From assembly GCA_009746045.1 (NCBI GenBank), contig RPFO01000359.1:594662-658661 (forward strand): DNA of 64,000 nt. Reading direction: 5' to 3'. Positions within the stretch are counted from its first letter, which is position 1. The number at the start of each line of letters is the position of its first letter. The notes below the pieces were generated by a model that was not told where the DNA came from, did not search any database, and saw nothing but the letters and a program-made list of their open reading frames with translations. The position numbers and the translations under genes were made by a program. Below, one piece after another: positions 59,927 through 64,000 of this stretch. The DNA comes from Mesostigma viride. Its lineage: Eukaryota; Streptophyta; Mesostigmatophyceae; Mesostigmatales; Mesostigmataceae.

Positions 59927-60712
59927 TTAGAAGCCATCATCCCTAAGCATATGCCAGCAATGTACAAAGTTCCCTCCCATGCCTTTATCCTGATCAATAC
60001 AATTTACCTTTGTGGTGATCATCAGAGTGAAGACGCCGTCATCGCCACGAGCAGGGTCTCCATCGCCGTACACGACCCCATCTCTGAGCCCTAATCTAGG
60101 CGTGCCATCCTCGTGCTCGGGGACGCCGAAGAAGTAAAAGGCATGATCATCCAGATCATCGCGGCATAGCTTGCCCTGAATGTACACGCTCATTTTATCC
60201 AGCTCGTTGTTGTTGTTGCCATCCTCCCTGCGCATCCGCTTGCTCGCATTCTGACACTGGCCAAGCGAAGACAGCGGCATGTCGGGATTCTGGGTTCGAA
60301 AGAGATTGCGAGCAGCGCTCGGTTGAAGCCCTGCGTCGACCATCAAAGGTTTCAGCTTCTCCTTCAGCTCTTTGGTGAATTTCACAATCTTCTGAGGAGT
60401 GGGCACTGAGCCTCCTGGGGCATCATCCGGCAATGCGTGTGGAGCATCGCGGAGCGTGTAAATCCCGGTCTTCAACGTGGCATGACACACAAGATACTTG
60501 ACAAGGAACGGGCACTGGTAGTCCTCAGTGCCGAGCTCCTGGCTCTCGCTGTGCAGCTTTTCAGCGCCGAATTCGGGGCTGCCACCAAGCAGCTGTTCGT
60601 CGGTGCCATCACGGAGAATTTCGTCACCGCCAGCAAGGTCGGCTTCACGGCCGCCCTCGTTGATGACATCGAGACAGCGGGTGCAGCTGCACGTCCGCGT
60701 CGCATACCGCAT
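59927..60712 (-). CDS. Hypothetical protein with N-terminal Cys cluster
   Basis: 261 codons from the ATG at 60712. 'CSCTRC' near residue 8 may be half of a zinc site, with the other cysteines lying upstream in an unannotated start or exon (to about 60897). It is followed by an acidic region, 'FTKELKEKLKPLMVDAG', and a polar Asn run. The globular C-part has 'HAFYFFGVPEHEDG' and 'FTLMITTKVNCIDQD'. The composition is gene-like, not repeat-like. I do not recognise it. It may be a transposon accessory or host protein. The 5' end is uncertain. Confidence 0.45.
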   Translation of the reverse strand: MRYATRTCSCTRCLDVINEGGREADLAGGDEILRDGTDEQLLGGSPEFGAEKLHSESQELGTEDYQCPFLVKYLVCHATLKTGIYTLRDAPHALPDDAPGGSVPTPQKIVKFTKELKEKLKPLMVDAGLQPSAARNLFRTQNPDMPLSSLGQCQNASKRMRREDGNNNNELDKMSVYIQGKLCRDDLDDHAFYFFGVPEHEDGTPRLGLRDGVVYGDGDPARGDDGVFTLMITTKVNCIDQDKGMGGNFVHCWHMLRDDGF

Positions 60713-60899
60713 CTTGTGGGAAGGGCCTCCTGGCGGGCAAAGTGTGCATTGTTGCTCTTGTTGATAGGGCCGTTGCGGGATACCACGCGTGAATAAGCAT
60801 CAGCCCGCTCCCTGGCCGCTGCATAATCCACTGATGGAGGCAGCGCAGACAAAAATTCCGCGTGCTGCCATTGCTCATGTTCGTCCCACTCATAAAATC

Positions 60900-62870
60900 A
60901 ATGATGCATTTTGTACTGTAGGCTTTCCTATTCTAGCCCGCAAATGTCCCGACTGATAGCAATGCCATTAAAAAGCCAAAGCTACGTAGCTTCGTCGGTT
61001 CACTGGCGTCACAATCCGCTATTCTAAGTATTAAGTATTCAGGAAGGCTCGCACAACAGCAGCCATCGACGCGGAAAAAGGCCTCGGGAAGAGTGCGCGA
61101 TGAATTCATGAAATAATACAGAGGTACTCAACAGTACCGGCCGCCATCTCGCCAGCTGCTTATTGCTTAATATTCTCTTTTCGTTCAGTACTCAGGTAAA
61201 GGATCCTGAGTTCCTGACTGATCAAAGCCACGCAGGCTGGCCGGTCTGCAAGCAGGTTTGCTTATTCTTCTGGCTGACACAACAGTGAAAAATTCCGCTT
61301 ATGCTGCCCGATTTCACCTTTGGCGACTAGGGATTCGCCTTTGGCGACTGGGAACCCATTTCTTTGGCGACTCCGGCCTTCCCCTCTTGAGGGCGAGCCT
61401 GCATTCTGTAGAAATATGTACCCATTAGAGAGGGGAAGGCATTATATTTCTACAGAATGCAGGCTCGCCCTTGTGCTGGAGATAACAACGGCTTGCCTGC
61501 CTCCCTGGATCATGGATGGCCGTCTCGCGAAGGCGGGGACATGTAACCACCGCTGGGATTTGCAGACATGAGCACAATCGTGCTGACGTAGTCCCGTAAC
61601 TCCCGTAAGGCTCCCACCGAGAGTAGCGAGTAATAGATCGGCCTGAGAAGTGATATTCCATGTCGGCAGCGTTTGATGAACTGTAGCGGTTCTCCCTAGC
61701 AATGCAACCTTTTCTGTTGTCTTCATCTTTATTTCTTTCCTTGCACCAAGCTTGTCGGGGAAGCTCTGTCAAGCTTCCAATGCCGAAGGGTTGCCAAAGT
61801 TCTCTCCAACGCCCACTTTTCTCCAGCCTCGGTGCTTCTCACTCGTGCTTGGTTGGGGATCACGTGGTGGGTACGAACCGTACATGGATACCGCAATTAG
61901 TGGAGATTGACCATCGGCGCTGAGCGATGTATGGAAGGGCAGCAGTGGTAGCTGGTATCGACTGAAACATACACCTGACTCCTGGCGATGCAAGACGTTA
62001 CAGCCTGTCTCAGCCTGTTAGGGCATGGCGCTTCAACCCTACGCACAGTGCTTTCCGTGTTGGGCAGTGCAGTAGAAACTTTCTTTGCCCAACGGCAGGG
62101 CTACTATGGTTGATCAATCAGACAAGCAGCGCAGGCCAGAAATGGATCATGCAGCCTAGTACTATGGATCATACGCATCGGCAACACTGTAGGCTTGTCA
62201 CTCCGCACTACAGCATTTCCAGATAATTTTGAAAGTTGTGTGGAAGTACACCCAAGGTGGCAGGGGCACCGTTATGAGGCTTGGTAGATGATAACCGCCA
62301 GATTTAGTGTAAGGAAAAGTGGGGAGACAGCCCCACTTATCTTCAGGCATTCTCAGTGAGACAACCTTGCCACCGGGCGCCACTTATGTTTCGGTCTAGC
62401 TGAACATGGTATTGAAACAGTTTTGGAGACATGCATCACAGTATCGAAGTGCCGTTTTGTTGGGGCAACTGCATGCTTTACTTGCCATTTTCCAATCCAG
62501 TTAGAAACCAAAAACTCATGCCGAGTCTGACCGGCCCGGGGCCGCCCGCTATCAAATGGTACAGTAGGTGGTGGACTGTGCTCGACTCTCCGATGGTGTG
62601 CCTAGGGGGGCGCGCTTATTACTACATTCTGGGCCCTGACCGCATGTGGGCACTGCAGCTTCGAGGCTGAGGGAATTAGCACCTGCACCCAGTAGGCTTA
62701 GGCACATGTCTGGCCGATGGTTTTGTGTGCTGGATCCGAATCTTGTATGCGCTGTTTGTCTCGTTGATACATGATAGTTGTATCACTTAATATGTTAATC
62801 AATTAACTTATTTATTTGTGACTGCGTCACGTGCACACTTAATTTATACGTGACTGTGTCACGTGTACAC
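60900..62870. other. Unassigned region
   Basis: No gene recognised apart from the inverted repeat at 61391. A reversed Penelope-like terminus (62117-62144) sits between GATCA repeats (62112-62116, 62145-62149). At 62818-62880 a 30-bp segment GTGACTGYGTCACGTG..ACACTTAAT is duplicated. Confidence 0.45.
61391..61470. repeat. 27-bp perfect inverted repeat with 26-nt loop
   Basis: Arms 61391-61417 and 61444-61470 are exact reverse complements. A second short pair, CTTCCCCTCT / AGAGGGGAAG, overlaps the loop. Confidence 0.9.
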
Positions 62871-62879
62871 TTAATACAT

Positions 62880-64000
62880 TAAATGCGGTGAGCCAGAGAG
62901 CGTCCGCGGCGCCGGCTGCGCGCCGCCGGCGGGCCGTTGGGCGTGACGCAGGCGGGTCCAGGCGTACTTGCCGTGCTGGTCCTTGTGGTGGGCGAAGTAC
63001 TCGCGAACATGGAGGTCCTCCTGCTCCTTGGTCGCCTGCCGGATGGCCGAGTGGTAATCGGCTTTGAGGCGGGCGTAGCGGGCGGGGTTGTCGCGCAGGG
63101 CTTGCCGGGCCTGGATGACGGCGGGGAGCCGGTGCAGGCTGGTGCAGCGGGGCGGGCAGCGGGGGGGCAGCAGGGCCCCGGCCGCGGGCAGCTTGCCAGC
63201 GATCGAGGTGCCGAAGGGCCGATACCGGGCCGGCAGCGAACAGCTGGGCGTGGCCGGGATGTCCGGCGCGTCGACGAACGCCTCTGCCGCGCGCTTGTGG
63301 GCGCGTTTTTCAGGGAAGTCCTCCAGAGCGTCGTCAAATTTCTCAAGCAACTGCAGTGTGCGCAAATCAGGTGGTGCCACGTGCTTACGAAAGGGCGAGG
63401 GGAATCGCAGGCGGATGCGGGCGGTGACGATGCGATGATCGGAGCGTACCAGGGGGATCACGTGCGAGCGAGTGCTCAGCTAGTACAGATCGTTGATGAC
63501 GCTGGCGCATTACAACATAGTCGATGCAACGTTCAGTGCCAGTTGGCGAGGTGTGTGTGACCAAAGCATCTGGACTATGTGGAAAGCGGGTGTTGGCAGT
63601 GACCAAATCGCATGTCGTAAGCAAATCAGCAAAAAGTTTAGTGTTGGCATTGGAGACCGTACCGTTGGGGGCGTGCTGACATCCGCCAGTACCCGGTGGT
63701 AGCGTTGCGTTGGCGTCCAGTAGCAGAGCGAGGTAGTTGCGACCAGGGGTGTCGTTCGCCAGGTTCTCCAGCGCAGCAAAGAAGTCCTTGCGATCTTGTT
63801 CTGGGTGGCCGGAGTGGGGTGCGTAACCGACGCCCACCGTCAGGGCGTAGGTCGAGTGGCCCTCCACCGAATGGAAGGTGGCCACAAGGAGCCGAGCGTT
63901 TACCAGCTGGGGTTCGCCCTTGTGTCGTACCGCGAGCGAGGAGCAGAGGAGACCGACGCCCCCGTTCCCGGTGCCGTCGCCGCCTCCGTAATAGAACCAC
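62880..64000 (-). pseudogene. L-7: LINE ORF2 endonuclease region, 5' end off window
   Basis: Reading leftward: 'GGVGLLCS'-type sequence near the window edge, 'VGVGYAPHSG' (about 63820), 'LLLDANATL' (about 63715), 'CIDYVVMRQ' (about 63520) and an SDHR end (about 63440), then an Arg-rich linker to 62880. The order is that of an APE endonuclease, and the sequence is closer to L-8 than to L-1. A frame change near 63450 separates endonuclease and linker. No RT follows, so the fragment is truncated at its 3' side. Confidence 0.82.

Noticed and set aside
59476-59997. Pro/Ala/Arg and Gly/Arg repeat proteins
   Set aside because: Translations of the GGGC microsatellite.

Overview
The window is eukaryotic nuclear DNA that is almost entirely transposable elements. 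Spliced coding exons with GT/AG borders, several classes of eukaryotic retrotransposon, and long micro- and minisatellites exclude a bacterial or organellar source. A Penelope-like element with its GIY-YIG nuclease at the N-terminus (the permuted Chlamys/Naiad type known from the green lineage and protists), together with GC-rich host-like exons, makes a green alga the best guess. The species cannot be read from the sequence. Labels used below are mine: Ty3-1 (LTR element), L-n (non-LTR LINE copies), HL-n (ORF1-only 'half-LINE' copies), P-n (Penelope-like copies), TIR-1 (13.9-kb terminal-inverted-repeat element).

Layout. 1-3830 is the 3' part of an unrecognised gene with three phase-compatible exons. 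4120-5390 is a decayed LINE endonuclease region. 5822-6563 is a small pile of LINE 3' ends inserted into one another. 6576-46703 is one nested stack that can be resolved by its target-site duplications (TSDs). P-3 was interrupted by L-2, L-2 by HL-1, and HL-1 by both Ty3-1 and L-1. Ty3-1 runs from 8235 to 40195, with LTRs at both ends and a 5-bp TSD. It was in turn interrupted by HL-2 (in gag), by a tandem insertion without TSD (between protease and RT), by a palindrome-bounded insertion (between integrase and chromodomain) and by TIR-1 (in a third ORF). TIR-1 itself contains P-1, a hAT-type MITE, a 75-bp palindrome and large coding-like minisatellites. That gives at least six levels of nesting.

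Right of the stack, 46862-48639 is an ATGG microsatellite, then 3.7 copies of a 393-bp repeat with a tRNA-like segment, then another ATGG microsatellite. 48640-54100 is mostly unassigned, with possible small spliced genes. 54124-57174 is a second stack (P-2, with L-3 inside it and HL-3 inside L-3). 57590-59900 holds LINE remnants, tiny Penelope 3'-end insertions and G-rich satellites. 59927-60712 is an unrecognised minus-strand ORF. 62880-64000 is a LINE endonuclease fragment that runs off the end.

How the parts relate. The LINEs and half-LINEs share a 3'-terminal stem-loop followed by an AT-rich tail, which suggests that LINE reverse transcriptase mobilises the ORF1-only elements. Penelope 3' ends occur as 24-39-bp insertions flanked by TSDs. 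Ty3-1 carries an unusual leader ORF with an RNase H1 hybrid-binding fold, placed inside a plausible intron. No rRNA, CRISPR array, intact tRNA gene or bacterial-type operon was seen.
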